From: Bacteroidota bacterium
GTDB lineage: Bacteria; Bacteroidota; Bacteroidia; B-17B0; Aurantibacillaceae
Assembly (NCBI GenBank): GCA_021155905.1
Contig: JAJNBG010000034.1
Coordinates: 1 to 64,000, forward strand
Reading direction: 5' to 3'
DNA length: 64,000 nt
Shown here: positions 8,912 to 18,203 of the stretch, in pieces
How the letters are laid out: each line of letters begins with the position of its first letter
Numbering within the stretch: position 1 is the stretch's first letter
Notes under the pieces: model-generated
Told to the model about the DNA's origin: nothing
Seen by the model: only the letters and a program-made list of their open reading frames with translations
The model's database searches: none
Position numbers and translations under genes: made by a program

Positions 8912-10549
8912 TTAAGCTTCTTTAAACGCTTTATTCAGTCTTTTCAGTAATGACATCATCACAATAAAAGCCAGCATCAGTAAAGCAAAGTTTAACCAGA
9001 AAAAGTAAGCTTTGTTATCAAACTTATCCCAGTTCTTGGCCAAGACGCCGCTTAATTTATTCCCGATAGATGTTGCCAGGCTCCAACCACCCATCATTAA
9101 TGCGGTAAATCTGAGTGGTGACAATTTGGATACCATCGATAGTCCCATAGGACTCAAACACAATTCACCAATAGTAATAACGCCGTAACTTCCAACGAGC
9201 CACCAGGCACTGGCTTTACTGACTCCGTTATTCGTGAAATAAACGGCAGCAACCATTACCAGGGTTGATAAGGCACTGATCAATAAACCATAGGCAATTT
9301 TTGTGGCAGTGGTAGGTTCCATTTTCCGTTTTCTTAAAAAACCAAAGAAGAGCACGACCACCGGAGTTAATATAATCACGAAAAACGGGTTGATAGATTG
9401 GAATAATTCGGTTGGCATCAAGGTGAGGTTTTCACCTTTCTCCGGGTATTCTTCCGGTGCCAGGTTTTTAAAGTAAGATGGATAATCCACGCACTTCACC
9501 GCGTTTCCGCTGGCATCTTTGATCCTTCTGAAATGTTCATCCAGCTGATAAACCGAATCATTTTCTGCCACAACCGATTTATCACATAAGTATAATGAAT
9601 CTGCTAATGGGACCATCGCAGTAGGCATGGCCCTGTCCGTATAAGAATTGGCATACGTTGTTAAAGCCGTACCGTTTAATTTAAAGATGGCCCAGAAAAT
9701 AATCACGATTCCGAAAATGGTATACATGGTGCCAACCGGTTGTTTCTCTTCAGTAGTGCAGCTTTTATAAATAGTGGCATAAAAGTAAACCACGGGAATA
9801 CATGCACATAAAAATGCATCAGTGCTGTCGCTGCCGAAAATGGTATCTGGTATAAACCATCCTAATATTCCAAAACCAAAGGCAACGGCTAATACTTTTA
9901 AAAAGCGCATGATAATAGGCTTGTCTTCCGGAGTAGGTTCTTTTCGTACGTCCACATGTTTGTAATGCTTCATGCCAATCCAAAAAGTAACAACCCCTAA
10001 AAACATTCCGATTCCGGCAGTAATAAAGGCCCAGTTCCACCCATATTTAATGCGCATAAAGGCCGCAATGAAATTACAAAGGAAAGCCCCGATGTTGATA
10101 CTCATATAAAATAAATTGTAGCCGGTATCTTTATTGGCTTTGTATTTAGGGTCGTTATATAAATTTCCAAGCAGCGTTGAAATATTAGGTTTAAAAAATC
10201 CGTTTCCAACAATCATGATGACCAATGCTGTGTAAAAGGCCCATTCTTCATGAACGGATAAAAGACAGTATCCGATACCCATTAAAATTCCCCCCAGCGT
10301 AATTGCAAATCGATAGCCCAGTTTCATATCAGCCAATAAGCCGCCAATAAAAGGTGTCAAATATACACAGGCAATAAAAGTTCCGAAAACATCAGAAGCT
10401 TTGCCGCTTTCCCAGCCAAAACCACCTGTTTCAGTATCAGTCATGTATAAAAAGAAGATCCCGATCATCAGGTAATACCCAAATCGTTCCCAGAATTCAG
10501 TGAAGGCTAAAAAAAATAATCCTGTTGGATGTTTAGAGGTAGAACTCAT
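8912..10549 (-). CDS. POT/PTR family proton-dependent oligopeptide transporter
   Basis: 545 aa, about 12-14 membrane helices. The N-terminal signature FTEFWERFGYY matches the ExxERFxYY proton-coupling motif of the POT family, and FKPNISTLLGNLY is the second family signature (PTR2). These carriers import di- and tripeptides with protons across the inner membrane. A soluble insertion of about 70 residues in the second half, between transmembrane segments, is common in Bacteroidota members. The gene is monocistronic and converges tail to tail with the spermidine-synthase-like gene without any gap. Confidence 0.93.
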   Translation of the reverse strand: MSSTSKHPTGLFFLAFTEFWERFGYYLMIGIFFLYMTDTETGGFGWESGKASDVFGTFIACVYLTPFIGGLLADMKLGYRFAITLGGILMGIGYCLLSVHEEWAFYTALVIMIVGNGFFKPNISTLLGNLYNDPKYKANKDTGYNLFYMSINIGAFLCNFIAAFMRIKYGWNWAFITAGIGMFLGVVTFWIGMKHYKHVDVRKEPTPEDKPIIMRFLKVLAVAFGFGILGWFIPDTIFGSDSTDAFLCACIPVVYFYATIYKSCTTEEKQPVGTMYTIFGIVIIFWAIFKLNGTALTTYANSYTDRAMPTAMVPLADSLYLCDKSVVAENDSVYQLDEHFRRIKDASGNAVKCVDYPSYFKNLAPEEYPEKGENLTLMPTELFQSINPFFVIILTPVVVLFFGFLRKRKMEPTTATKIAYGLLISALSTLVMVAAVYFTNNGVSKASAWWLVGSYGVITIGELCLSPMGLSMVSKLSPLRFTALMMGGWSLATSIGNKLSGVLAKNWDKFDNKAYFFWLNFALLMLAFIVMMSLLKRLNKAFKEA

Positions 10550-10582
10550 AGTGTTGTTTTTTTATAAATATAATGAAAGGAT

Positions 10583-10987
10583 TTATTTTACAATAAAATT
10601 GTTTTGAAGAATTCTTCTACGCGTCAGGGTATTGATAAACTCAACCGTAATGATGTTAGATGGGGAACAATTCCCTTCCAATAAGGTTTGAAAAACACTG
10701 TCCGGTTTTGAGTGGGAATATTTCATACCGGGCAAAGGTCTTAGCCGATATACTGAATCTTTATTGGTGGCGATGAACTGCCCGTTTTTCAAAAAGATCT
10801 GAATTGAATTTTTTAAACTGTCAGGAAGTTTGAGTAAAAACAGGTCAGACTTGTTGCGGATAATGGTATCCGTCTTTGATCCAATTTGAAAAAAGAGTAG
10901 ACGATTGTCCTCTCTTTTTATTTTTACAGTGTATTGTGCTTTTAAAGATAATGAGAAGAGTAGGAGTATAGGACAGAGGAATTTCAT
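10583..10987 (-). CDS. Hypothetical secreted protein
   Basis: 134 aa from the preferred ATG at 10985-10987 (the ORF track begins at an upstream GTG). The N-terminus MKFLCPILLLFSLSLKAQ is a good Sec signal peptide with a typical Bacteroidota cleavage context (KAQ). The mature part of about 115 residues is basic and beta-rich, with no recognised domain. It sits downstream of the POT transporter on the same strand in reverse order (33 nt apart), so cotranscription into the transporter gene is possible. Function unknown. Confidence 0.6.
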   Translation of the reverse strand: MKFLCPILLLFSLSLKAQYTVKIKREDNRLLFFQIGSKTDTIIRNKSDLFLLKLPDSLKNSIQIFLKNGQFIATNKDSVYRLRPLPGMKYSHSKPDSVFQTLLEGNCSPSNIITVEFINTLTRRRILQNNFIVK

Positions 10988-11009
10988 TATAAATTCTTTA
11001 TTAGTTTTT

Positions 11010-11078
11010 GTCACATCGAGCGGAGTCGAGATGTTTTAAAGATTCTCCTTTTAGGTTCTCGACTTCGCTCGAACTGAC
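11010..11078. repeat. Intergenic inverted repeat (tcgagcggagtcgaga type)
   Basis: cgagcggagtcgaga (11017-11031) faces tctcgacttcgctcg (11057-11071) with a single mismatch, and the similarity extends to about 24 nt on each arm (gtca at both ends). It lies between convergently read segments upstream of the small secreted-protein gene and just after the SerA-like gene. Palindromic elements with the core TCGAGCGnAGTCGAGA are familiar as dispersed intergenic repeats in flavobacterial genomes. Here it may also act as a transcription terminator for the minus-strand operon. Confidence 0.75.
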
Positions 11079-11094
11079 AATAGATAATAATTAT

Positions 11095-12045
11095 TTACTT
11101 CAACGCATCAATTAATTTCTCTGCCAGCTCGACCCCAATTCGTTCCTGGGCTTCATTGGTAGCGGCACCAATATGCGGTGTTAAAGAAATTTTCGGGTGC
11201 TTTAACAGTGCTTCATTTGGTGTCGGTTCATTTTCAAACACGTCTAAGCAGGCATGAGCAATTTTACCGGAATTCAATCCATTGATCAGGGCAGTTTCAT
11301 CAATCACACCACCTCGCGACGCATTGATGAGGATCACACCATTTTTCATGGCTGCAATTTCCTTTTCACCAATCATTTTTCCTCCCGGTACGTGCATGGA
11401 AATCATATCCGAACTGGCAACCAATTCTTCCAGGCTCACAGTATTGATTTTAACATCCACACCATTCGTTCCGTGTATCTCTAATTTTAAAACAGCTTCT
11501 TTTACAAAAGGATCGTAGGCTAAAACTTTCATTCCACATCCTAAGGCTATTTTAGCAGTGTACTGGCCAATCCGGCCGAAACCAATGATTCCAATAGTTT
11601 TATCTCTTAACTCAATTCCCTTGGAATAATTTTTTTTAAGGTCGTCAAATTTTGTATGACCGTTGGTTGGCATGTTCCGGTTACTATCGTAAACAAAACG
11701 TACAGCATTGAATAAATGAGCGAATACCAATTCCGCCACAGAATTGCTGGAAGCGGCAGGCGTATTGATTACCTGTATTCCTTTGGAGCGGGCATAGTCC
11801 ACATCAATATTATCCATACCAACACCACCGCGCCCAATAACTTTTAATCTCGGACAGGCATCAATAACATCTTTACGCACTTTAGTAGCGCTACGAACGG
11901 TTAAGGCTATGTATCCTTTATCGTTGATTTCCTTCGCCAGATTTTCCTGCGCTACTTTTTCAGTGATCACCGTAAAGCCCACTTTTTCCAATAAGCTTTT
12001 TCCTACAGCATCGATGCCATCATTGGCCAGAATTAATTTACTCAT
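11095..12045 (-). CDS. serA: D-3-phosphoglycerate dehydrogenase-like 2-hydroxyacid dehydrogenase
   Basis: 316 aa, the short form without an ACT or intervening domain. It shows GRGGVGMDNID (71-81), the NAD-binding loop GFGRIG (155-160) in a Rossmann fold, and catalytic Arg244 (NASRGG), Glu273 (ENEP) and His291 (LTPHIGA). The expected reaction is NAD-dependent oxidation of 3-phosphoglycerate to 3-phosphohydroxypyruvate, the first step of serine synthesis. Other 2-hydroxyacid substrates cannot be ruled out from sequence. In many Bacteroidota serA sits next to serC. Here it is instead the last gene of an envelope-biogenesis run, 12 nt after the barrel gene, which is unusual company. Confidence 0.85.
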   Translation of the reverse strand: MSKLILANDGIDAVGKSLLEKVGFTVITEKVAQENLAKEINDKGYIALTVRSATKVRKDVIDACPRLKVIGRGGVGMDNIDVDYARSKGIQVINTPAASSNSVAELVFAHLFNAVRFVYDSNRNMPTNGHTKFDDLKKNYSKGIELRDKTIGIIGFGRIGQYTAKIALGCGMKVLAYDPFVKEAVLKLEIHGTNGVDVKINTVSLEELVASSDMISMHVPGGKMIGEKEIAAMKNGVILINASRGGVIDETALINGLNSGKIAHACLDVFENEPTPNEALLKHPKISLTPHIGAATNEAQERIGVELAEKLIDALK

Positions 12046-12057
12046 CTGAAATTTTTT

Positions 12058-12729
12058 TTAGAATTTACCTGAAAGACCTATCTGAACAGCAGGGCCACCA
12101 AGTCCGGCTTCGATACCAACACCCATATTTTTTATAAAATAGTAACGCATACCGATACCTAATCTGAAAGCAACAGGAATGATATTCATAGTATTAGATA
12201 CGTTATTAACCGCTTCCTGGTCGTCAATATTGTTTGAGTATACATTAGTTAACTTATAACCAATACCACCGGTTGCATAAGGGTCCAGGTTTTTCGTGGT
12301 AGCAAAATGGATATTGATTTTTCCTAACACACGCTGTTTATTAAAACCGAGTGTGTAGTAGTCATTCTGGGTCTCATACTGATTTGTGGAATAATTGTAA
12401 ACTGAATGAGTCTCTATATATTTAGCGGTTACTGATGCGTATGTATATTCCAACCCTAATCCAATTATATCATTGACCATGTATTCAAAACGACCTCCGA
12501 TATGGTTAAGATTTGTCACATCAATACTTCCTGAACCTGATTCCGACACAATCGTTTTAATATATTTACCAACCACGTATGGATAACCATAGAATGCATC
12601 CATGATAAATTTTCCTTTACCGACACATTTGTTCGATACTTCTTTTTTAGCGGCGTCCTGTGCTTTCAGGCTATTAAAACCAAAAAGAATAAAAGAGGCT
12701 AAAGCTAATACACTGATTTTTTTCATCAT
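12058..12729 (-). CDS. Outer-membrane beta-barrel protein
   Basis: 223 aa. The signal peptide ends in LKAQ. The mature protein alternates hydrophobic and polar residues with many aromatic residues, and ends in Phe after a glycine-rich strand (GLSGKF), the classic outer-membrane beta-signal. Length and pattern fit an 8-stranded OmpA/OmpW-like or OMP_b-brl family barrel. Two ATG codons are adjacent (12729 and 12726). It lies between the MoxR and SerA genes on the same strand with 12-14 nt gaps. Confidence 0.8.
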   Translation of the reverse strand: MMKKISVLALASFILFGFNSLKAQDAAKKEVSNKCVGKGKFIMDAFYGYPYVVGKYIKTIVSESGSGSIDVTNLNHIGGRFEYMVNDIIGLGLEYTYASVTAKYIETHSVYNYSTNQYETQNDYYTLGFNKQRVLGKINIHFATTKNLDPYATGGIGYKLTNVYSNNIDDQEAVNNVSNTMNIIPVAFRLGIGMRYYFIKNMGVGIEAGLGGPAVQIGLSGKF

Positions 12730-12743
12730 ATTTGTTTTTAGGG

Positions 12744-13706
12744 TTATTTTAATTGTTCAATAATTGCTTCAATACTCATTCCATCCGCTTCTGCTTTATA
12801 GTTACGAATGATACGGTGTCTTAAGATCGCATTAGCAACAGCCTTCACGTCTTCAATATCCGGGCTGTATTTCCCATTGATGGCTGCATGGCATTTTGCG
12901 CCCAATACCAAAAATTGCGAAGCCCGTGGCCCGGCGCCCCAGGCTAAATATTTTTTTGCTACATCTGAACTAAACTCGGAGTTTAAACGTGTTTTGTTCA
13001 CCAGTTTCACAGCGTATTCCAAAACGTTATCGGCCACCGGAATTTTACGAATGACATTTTGAAAATAAATAATTTCTTCAGCAGAAATAATTTTTTTTAA
13101 ATCCACTTTCATATCAGTGGTCGTTTGTTTCACTACCTGCAGTTCTTCCAGGAAGCTTGGATAATCTAACCAAACGTTAAACATGAAACGGTCCAGTTGC
13201 GCTTCGGGCAGGGGATAGGTACCTTCCTGTTCAATAGGGTTTTGAGTTGCGAGAACAAAGAATGGACTTCCAAGTTCGTATTTTTTTCCTGCCGTCGTCA
13301 CGCATCTTTCCTGCATGGCTTCTAATAGAGCTGCCTGTGTTTTTGGAGGCGTCCGGTTGATCTCATCTGCCAGTACAATATTCGCAAATAAAGGACCTTT
13401 AATGAATTTGAAATTGCGCTGTTCATCCAGTATTTCTGAGCCGATGATATCGCTCGGCATCAAATCGGGAGTAAACTGAATACGGTTAAAAGTTAAACCC
13501 AATACGTCGGCAATGGTATTTACCAATAATGTTTTTGCAAGGCCGGGCACTCCAACCAATAAACAATGTCCCTTGCAAAATATGGAAATCAATACATTTT
13601 TAACCGTATCATTTTGTCCTACAATAACTTTCGCTATTTCGGCATTCAGTTCTTTGTACTTAACTACAAAAGCATCAATTGCTTCTACATCGTTCTTATA
13701 ATTCAT
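12744..13706 (-). CDS. MoxR family AAA+ ATPase
   Basis: 320 aa. Walker A GVPGLAKT (52-59), Walker B VLADEINR (111-118, Asp114/Glu115), a sensor-1 region (LATQNPIEQEGTYPLPEAQLDRF) and the C-terminal lid helix region are all present. MoxR ATPases act as chaperones that help assemble or activate partner protein complexes. In Bacteroidota they normally head an operon with DUF58 and BatA/BatB VWA proteins. None of those partners is adjacent here. Instead the gene sits between a SurA-like isomerase (19 nt) and an outer-membrane barrel (14 nt). Confidence 0.92.
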   Translation of the reverse strand: MNYKNDVEAIDAFVVKYKELNAEIAKVIVGQNDTVKNVLISIFCKGHCLLVGVPGLAKTLLVNTIADVLGLTFNRIQFTPDLMPSDIIGSEILDEQRNFKFIKGPLFANIVLADEINRTPPKTQAALLEAMQERCVTTAGKKYELGSPFFVLATQNPIEQEGTYPLPEAQLDRFMFNVWLDYPSFLEELQVVKQTTTDMKVDLKKIISAEEIIYFQNVIRKIPVADNVLEYAVKLVNKTRLNSEFSSDVAKKYLAWGAGPRASQFLVLGAKCHAAINGKYSPDIEDVKAVANAILRHRIIRNYKAEADGMSIEAIIEQLK

Positions 13707-13724
13707 AAATTCTTTGTTCTTGAA

Positions 13725-15080
13725 TTAAGGTGTAATGGTCCAGTTATATTCTAATTTGCAGCTATTAAACTCACTGTCTATCTTAATATAGGTAGACTTT
13801 GATTTTTTAGCGATCCAATCTGTAATCGATTTTTTTTGTCTTTCAAATGTTGCCATGTTTAATAACCGGATGTAGTCATCTTTCATATTGGCCTTGTGAG
13901 GCTCTGTCCTTGATTTTAAATAAATAATGCGCCATGCCTGTTTGGCATCAGAACCAACATGCTGAATAACAGGGCTCACATCACCCACTTTCATCTGGTT
14001 TTCCAGCATAAAAACCAGGTTCTGATCCATTTGGCCTATCTCGTCCAGTTCCCACTTGGCACTGTTGGCAGCGGGATTAATTAAAACTCCGCCATTTTGT
14101 TTGGTTTCATTATCGCTGCTGAATTTTAAGGCTGCGTCTTCAAATTTTAGCTGACCACTGTTTATTAATTCACGGATACTATCCAGCTCTTCTTTAGCTT
14201 TTAAAATTTCACGCTGAGAAATCTTTGGTGACATTAAAACGTGTCTCACATCTACCGATTCCCCTTTGCGTGCTACCAATTGCATAAAGTGGTAACCGTA
14301 AGAAGTTTCAAAGATCTCGGATACTTCACCTGCTTTTAAACGAAAGGCAACAGCTTCAAATTCAGGAACCATCTGTCCGCGCATCACGGATTCATACCGT
14401 CCCCCGTTTTTTGCCGAACCCGGATCTTCACTATATAAGGCGGCGATAACGCTCATGCTCTCTCCATTTACCACGCGGGATCTATAAACCCCAAGCTGAT
14501 CACGAACGGCCTTTTTTGCTTCCTCTGAAATAGGTGGTTTCCTAACGATATGACTTATTTCCAATTCTGAATTAATGAGTGGTAAACTATCAATAGGTAA
14601 AGTATTATAAAACGCCCTCACTTCACTGGGAGTCAGTTTTGCTTCTCCTGTAACTTTTTGTTGCATTTTTTGAGCCAGTAACTGGTTTTTAACATCATCC
14701 CTTAACTCATCTTTAAATACACTGATACGTTTTCCGTAAAAAGCTTCAAATTTTTCTTCGCTTCCAAGCATACCAACATAGTATTGGATTCTTCGGTTTA
14801 ACTCACCGTCAACTTCTGCGTCAGATACAACGATACTGTCCCTGTCGGCCTGAGCCAACAATAATTTTTGAAATAAAACATCTTCAAAGACTTTACACCT
14901 GTCCTCCTGTGTAAATTCTTTTTTTTCTTTTTGCTCTCTTTGCTGCAATAAATTTGTTTCCACTTCTGATAAAAGAAGCGGATTTTTACCAACAATGGCA
15001 ACAACCTTGTCCAAAACCTGCGGTTGGGCAAAAGATAATGATGTCAAAAATAAAAAGGTAAAGGCAAGTTTTAAGTTCAT
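13725..15080 (-). CDS. SurA-like periplasmic peptidyl-prolyl isomerase
   Basis: 451 aa with a signal peptide (TSLSFAQ). Residues about 22-165 match the SurA N-terminal chaperone region (VLDKVVAIVGKNPLLLSEVE). Two PpiC/parvulin domains follow: about 175-275 (ISHIV, then EDPGSAKNGG and SYGYHFMQL) and about 277-385 (RHVLM, then FSSDNETKQNGG). SurA escorts unfolded outer-membrane proteins through the periplasm. The gene follows the small lipoprotein gene by 10 nt and precedes moxR by 19 nt, in the same transcript. Confidence 0.9.
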   Translation of the reverse strand: MNLKLAFTFLFLTSLSFAQPQVLDKVVAIVGKNPLLLSEVETNLLQQREQKEKKEFTQEDRCKVFEDVLFQKLLLAQADRDSIVVSDAEVDGELNRRIQYYVGMLGSEEKFEAFYGKRISVFKDELRDDVKNQLLAQKMQQKVTGEAKLTPSEVRAFYNTLPIDSLPLINSELEISHIVRKPPISEEAKKAVRDQLGVYRSRVVNGESMSVIAALYSEDPGSAKNGGRYESVMRGQMVPEFEAVAFRLKAGEVSEIFETSYGYHFMQLVARKGESVDVRHVLMSPKISQREILKAKEELDSIRELINSGQLKFEDAALKFSSDNETKQNGGVLINPAANSAKWELDEIGQMDQNLVFMLENQMKVGDVSPVIQHVGSDAKQAWRIIYLKSRTEPHKANMKDDYIRLLNMATFERQKKSITDWIAKKSKSTYIKIDSEFNSCKLEYNWTITP

Positions 15081-15089
15081 TTTACTAAG

Positions 15090-15959
15090 TTAATTATAAA
15101 TTTCTAATTCTTTATTTGTTTTGGCTTTATCAAAAAAGTCTTTTTTGATGGTGTTTATCAATTGCTGTTTCCTTTGATTGATCAACATGTTTTTGATATT
15201 ATTTTTTTCAAAATTTAAAGGAGATATGGTGTTTTTTGATTTCACCTCAATGATCTTTAAAAAGTAAAAGCTGGTGGCATCGGTAAACTCAAATATTTTG
15301 CCGTTCTGAATGTTATATTCCGGTATTTCATTCAACTGGCGGATTTCTTTTTTCAAATCATCAAACATGAGCCAGGTATTATCGTTCATAAAATAATTAT
15401 TAGCATATTGAATGCACATGCTTTTCAATTGCTCGGCATCTTTGGGATTTGTAGAATAGCACAGTTTCTTCAGTTTAGCCAGGTTGGGAATGTTTACCGG
15501 TGTTTTTACATAAAGTACTTTTACAATATTATTTTTCAGCAAAAAATTCTGGGAATTGGCATTATAATAGTCTTCAATTTGATGAATCGTGACATTGGTA
15601 TCCAGTTTTTCTTCGATTAATTTCGCCTGGAATTTATAAGCCAGTAATTCTTTTTTGTACGCTCCCAGTTCTTTGGTAATATCAGCTTCTTCTTCCGATA
15701 AATAATTAACAGACTGTTGGTAAAACACTTCATTATAAGCCCACTTATTAATGAATGTCTGTATAAATGCAGTACTGTCTGACATGGATAAACCCTGGGG
15801 TGCGATATGCTCCAAATCTGTTGCATATAAATTAGCAGTATTTACCCTGGCAATCACTTTTCCTTTTTCTTCGGCGGCCTCCGATGGTTTGTCGCACGCA
15901 AGCAGCAACAGCAACTGCCCAAACAAAAGAAATGATTTTATGTTAAAGTAATATGGCAA
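15090..15959 (-). CDS. Lipoprotein related to SurA/PpiC folding factors, without a clear parvulin domain
   Basis: 289 aa, starting at TTG (no ATG fits). The N-terminal signal ends in a lipobox (LLLLAC). The following region (VIARVNTANLYATDLEHIAP) has the SurA/trigger-factor-like helical start seen in SurA-type chaperones (V-A-x-V-x-x-x-x-L-Y-x-x-D-L). The second half shows only weak parvulin resemblance and lacks the usual HIL and GYHI motifs. It probably belongs with its two PpiC-type neighbours in outer-membrane protein folding. Its start lies 15 nt after the terminator that separates it from the 16020-18140 gene. Confidence 0.65.
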   Translation of the reverse strand: MPYYFNIKSFLLFGQLLLLLACDKPSEAAEEKGKVIARVNTANLYATDLEHIAPQGLSMSDSTAFIQTFINKWAYNEVFYQQSVNYLSEEEADITKELGAYKKELLAYKFQAKLIEEKLDTNVTIHQIEDYYNANSQNFLLKNNIVKVLYVKTPVNIPNLAKLKKLCYSTNPKDAEQLKSMCIQYANNYFMNDNTWLMFDDLKKEIRQLNEIPEYNIQNGKIFEFTDATSFYFLKIIEVKSKNTISPLNFEKNNIKNMLINQRKQQLINTIKKDFFDKAKTNKELEIYN

Positions 15960-15970
15960 GTTTATTTATA

Positions 15971-16003
15971 AAAAGAAAAGGCTGTATAGCTACAGCCTTT
16001 TCA
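15971..16003 (-). terminator. Rho-independent terminator
   Basis: Perfect stem gaaaaggctgta / tacagccttttc with a 4-nt loop. Read on the minus strand it ends in a T-rich run 18 nt after the stop of the 715-aa isomerase gene. Confidence 0.85.
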
Positions 16004-16019
16004 GTTGTTTTATTTTTTT

Positions 16020-18140
16020 TTACTTAACGGTGTTTAAAACGTCTTCGTTTACCTTAACGGTGTACTTGTTTTTAAGATAAGCTAACCATTCTTTTTCCAG
16101 GTAATTCTGATAATCGGCAGTAATCATTCCTTTTGCTTCAGCAATCGTTTTTGGAGTTTTACCCATAACCTTATTTACCACTAAAACAGTTACCTTGTTT
16201 TCTTTTGTATCTTTGATATCGGTAGCAACAACTCCCTGTTTCCAGTTTGCATCCACATCTTTATTTTCTCCTTTTAAATATGTAATGTTTTCAACCGAAA
16301 CATTTAACTGGGAAGTTTTATTAATGGTTTCTGTAATTTCCTTTTCAGATTTATTTTTCTTCAACATGCCGCGTACTTCTTTAGCCACTTTATCATTGGC
16401 GCATTTGTACATAGTGACATCAGCACGTTCATCCCATAAATAATTGTTTTTATTTTGCTCGTAAAAAGCTTTTAAACCTGCAGTATCTTTCACCGCTTTG
16501 CTCCACACTTTCTGGTCAGTCAGGTCAAACAATAAGATTCCATCTCTGTACTCCTTTAATAAATTTCTGAACTCAGGATATTTTGATTCTAAATTCCCAT
16601 CTTCATAATTAATCAATGTTTCATCTACAAACTCTTTATAAGATTGGTTCAGGAACATGCTGAAATCCGTTTTAGGCCTTGCCGTTTGATGAGTTTCAAT
16701 GTACTTTGCAAAATCAGCCTGAGTAAAGATAATAACTGCTGCTTTCTCTTTATTAAATAGACTGAACAGTTCCTTCTTACCTAATTTTTCAGCTTTTTTC
16801 GCCTCCCATCTTCCCTGGAAAACAGTAGAATCTATCACTTTTAAAAATTCTTTTTTAGCTACTGCGTTTTCTTTAAAGTTATTTTCTTTTTTAATTTTTT
16901 CAATTAAAGAAGTTTTTCCGGCCTGCGTGCGGCTGTCTTTACCGATACGTTGTTTCAGGTCGCCTTTCATGTCGGCAAAAGAAGCTAAGCCTTTTTTATC
17001 GAGACGTTTAACGATGTGCCATCCGTAAGTAGTTGTAAAAGGAGCACTGTAATCGCCATTATTTTCTAAAGCGAAAGCTGCTTTTTCAAATTCAATCGGC
17101 ATGCGGCTGCTTCCAAACCACTGAAGCTGTCCGCCTTTTTCTGCGCTAGGTTTATCATCAGAGAATTGACGGGCAAGATCTTCAAATTTTTCTCCTGCTT
17201 TTAGTTTAGTATAGATTTCATCAATTTTGGTTTTAAGATTGGCTTTGTCCTTTTCGCCCATGTCTTTCGAGAATTTTACCATGATGTGAGCTGTTAAGAT
17301 TTCACCCTGGCTAGGGCGTTTGTCATTTACTTTTAAAATATGGTAACCAAAACGAGTTCTAACCGGCATCGTAATGTCGCCTACATTAGTTTTAAAAGCA
17401 GCTGTCTCAAAAGGATAAACCATTTGTAAAGAAGTAAAATACCCTAAGTCTCCACCGTTTTCAGCAGCAGAAGGATCTTCTGATGTTTTTTTGGCAACAG
17501 CTGCAAATTTATCACCTCCAGAACTCAACGCGGATGTTATTCCTCTGACAGCACTTAATTTACTGTTATAGTTGACTGAATCCTGATGAGTGGATGATTT
17601 GGTTAAGCCTGCACTTTTCTTTAATAAATTTTCATATTCAGTGAGTTTTGCAGGCGTAGGATTTTTTCCGGTTAATGCGTCACGGATAATCATTAAACGC
17701 GTATAAGCTTCAATGGTATCTTTTGGTAATGCATCTTCTGCTACACGGATTAAAATATGGGAAGCTTTAATTTCTGTTTTCATGCGATCGTATGCTTCCT
17801 GTAATAAAGCGTCGTTCACATTTTTATCAGTTAAATATGGGGCAGCCAGTTGTTTGCGGTAACCTGCAAGCTCTGTTTTAAATGAACTATTAGTGTCCAG
17901 GCCGTTAGCTTCTGCTTCAAACACTTTCATTTTAAATGTAGAAAAAAGATCTACATATTCTTTCACTGATTTTTGTTCTTTGTTTACTTCCTTACCACTG
18001 TTTTTTTTGTAAACATTTTCAAACTCACTTTTGTAAACCGGTTTTCCGTTTATGGTCATAATAACCGGTTCTGTTGTTTGCGCAAAAGCAGTAAAACCTA
18101 CTGCAGTTAATGTTAAAAATCCAAGCGTACGTTTCTTCAT
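16020..18140 (-). CDS. Periplasmic PpiC-type peptidyl-prolyl isomerase, two parvulin domains
   Basis: 706 aa from the preferred ATG at 18138-18140 (the track uses an upstream TTG). Signal peptide ends in AFAQ. After a SurA-like N-terminal segment come two parvulin domains: about residues 120-275 (KASHILIR, then EDPSAAENGGDLG and RFGYHILKV) and about 280-390 (TAHIMVKF, then DDKPSAEKGGQLQ and TYGWHIVKR). A long helical C-terminal half of about 300 residues with no recognised domain follows. Two-domain isomerases with this C-terminal extension are common in Bacteroidota and are thought to assist outer-membrane protein folding. It has its own terminator and a candidate promoter at 18165-18172. 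Confidence 0.88.
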   Translation of the reverse strand: MKKRTLGFLTLTAVGFTAFAQTTEPVIMTINGKPVYKSEFENVYKKNSGKEVNKEQKSVKEYVDLFSTFKMKVFEAEANGLDTNSSFKTELAGYRKQLAAPYLTDKNVNDALLQEAYDRMKTEIKASHILIRVAEDALPKDTIEAYTRLMIIRDALTGKNPTPAKLTEYENLLKKSAGLTKSSTHQDSVNYNSKLSAVRGITSALSSGGDKFAAVAKKTSEDPSAAENGGDLGYFTSLQMVYPFETAAFKTNVGDITMPVRTRFGYHILKVNDKRPSQGEILTAHIMVKFSKDMGEKDKANLKTKIDEIYTKLKAGEKFEDLARQFSDDKPSAEKGGQLQWFGSSRMPIEFEKAAFALENNGDYSAPFTTTYGWHIVKRLDKKGLASFADMKGDLKQRIGKDSRTQAGKTSLIEKIKKENNFKENAVAKKEFLKVIDSTVFQGRWEAKKAEKLGKKELFSLFNKEKAAVIIFTQADFAKYIETHQTARPKTDFSMFLNQSYKEFVDETLINYEDGNLESKYPEFRNLLKEYRDGILLFDLTDQKVWSKAVKDTAGLKAFYEQNKNNYLWDERADVTMYKCANDKVAKEVRGMLKKNKSEKEITETINKTSQLNVSVENITYLKGENKDVDANWKQGVVATDIKDTKENKVTVLVVNKVMGKTPKTIAEAKGMITADYQNYLEKEWLAYLKNKYTVKVNEDVLNTVK

Positions 18141-18164
18141 AAATTTTTTGTTTTTTAAGGCTAG

Positions 18165-18172
18165 CAAATTTA
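18165..18172 (-). promoter_or_regulatory. Candidate -7 element (TAAATTTG, minus strand)
   Basis: The plus strand reads CAAATTTA, giving TAAATTTG on the minus strand, 25 nt before the ATG of the PpiC-type gene. The -33 TTG is not evident, so confidence is limited. Confidence 0.35.
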
Positions 18173-18203
18173 AAATTAGTTTTTAATTATTTATCGGTCT
18201 TTA

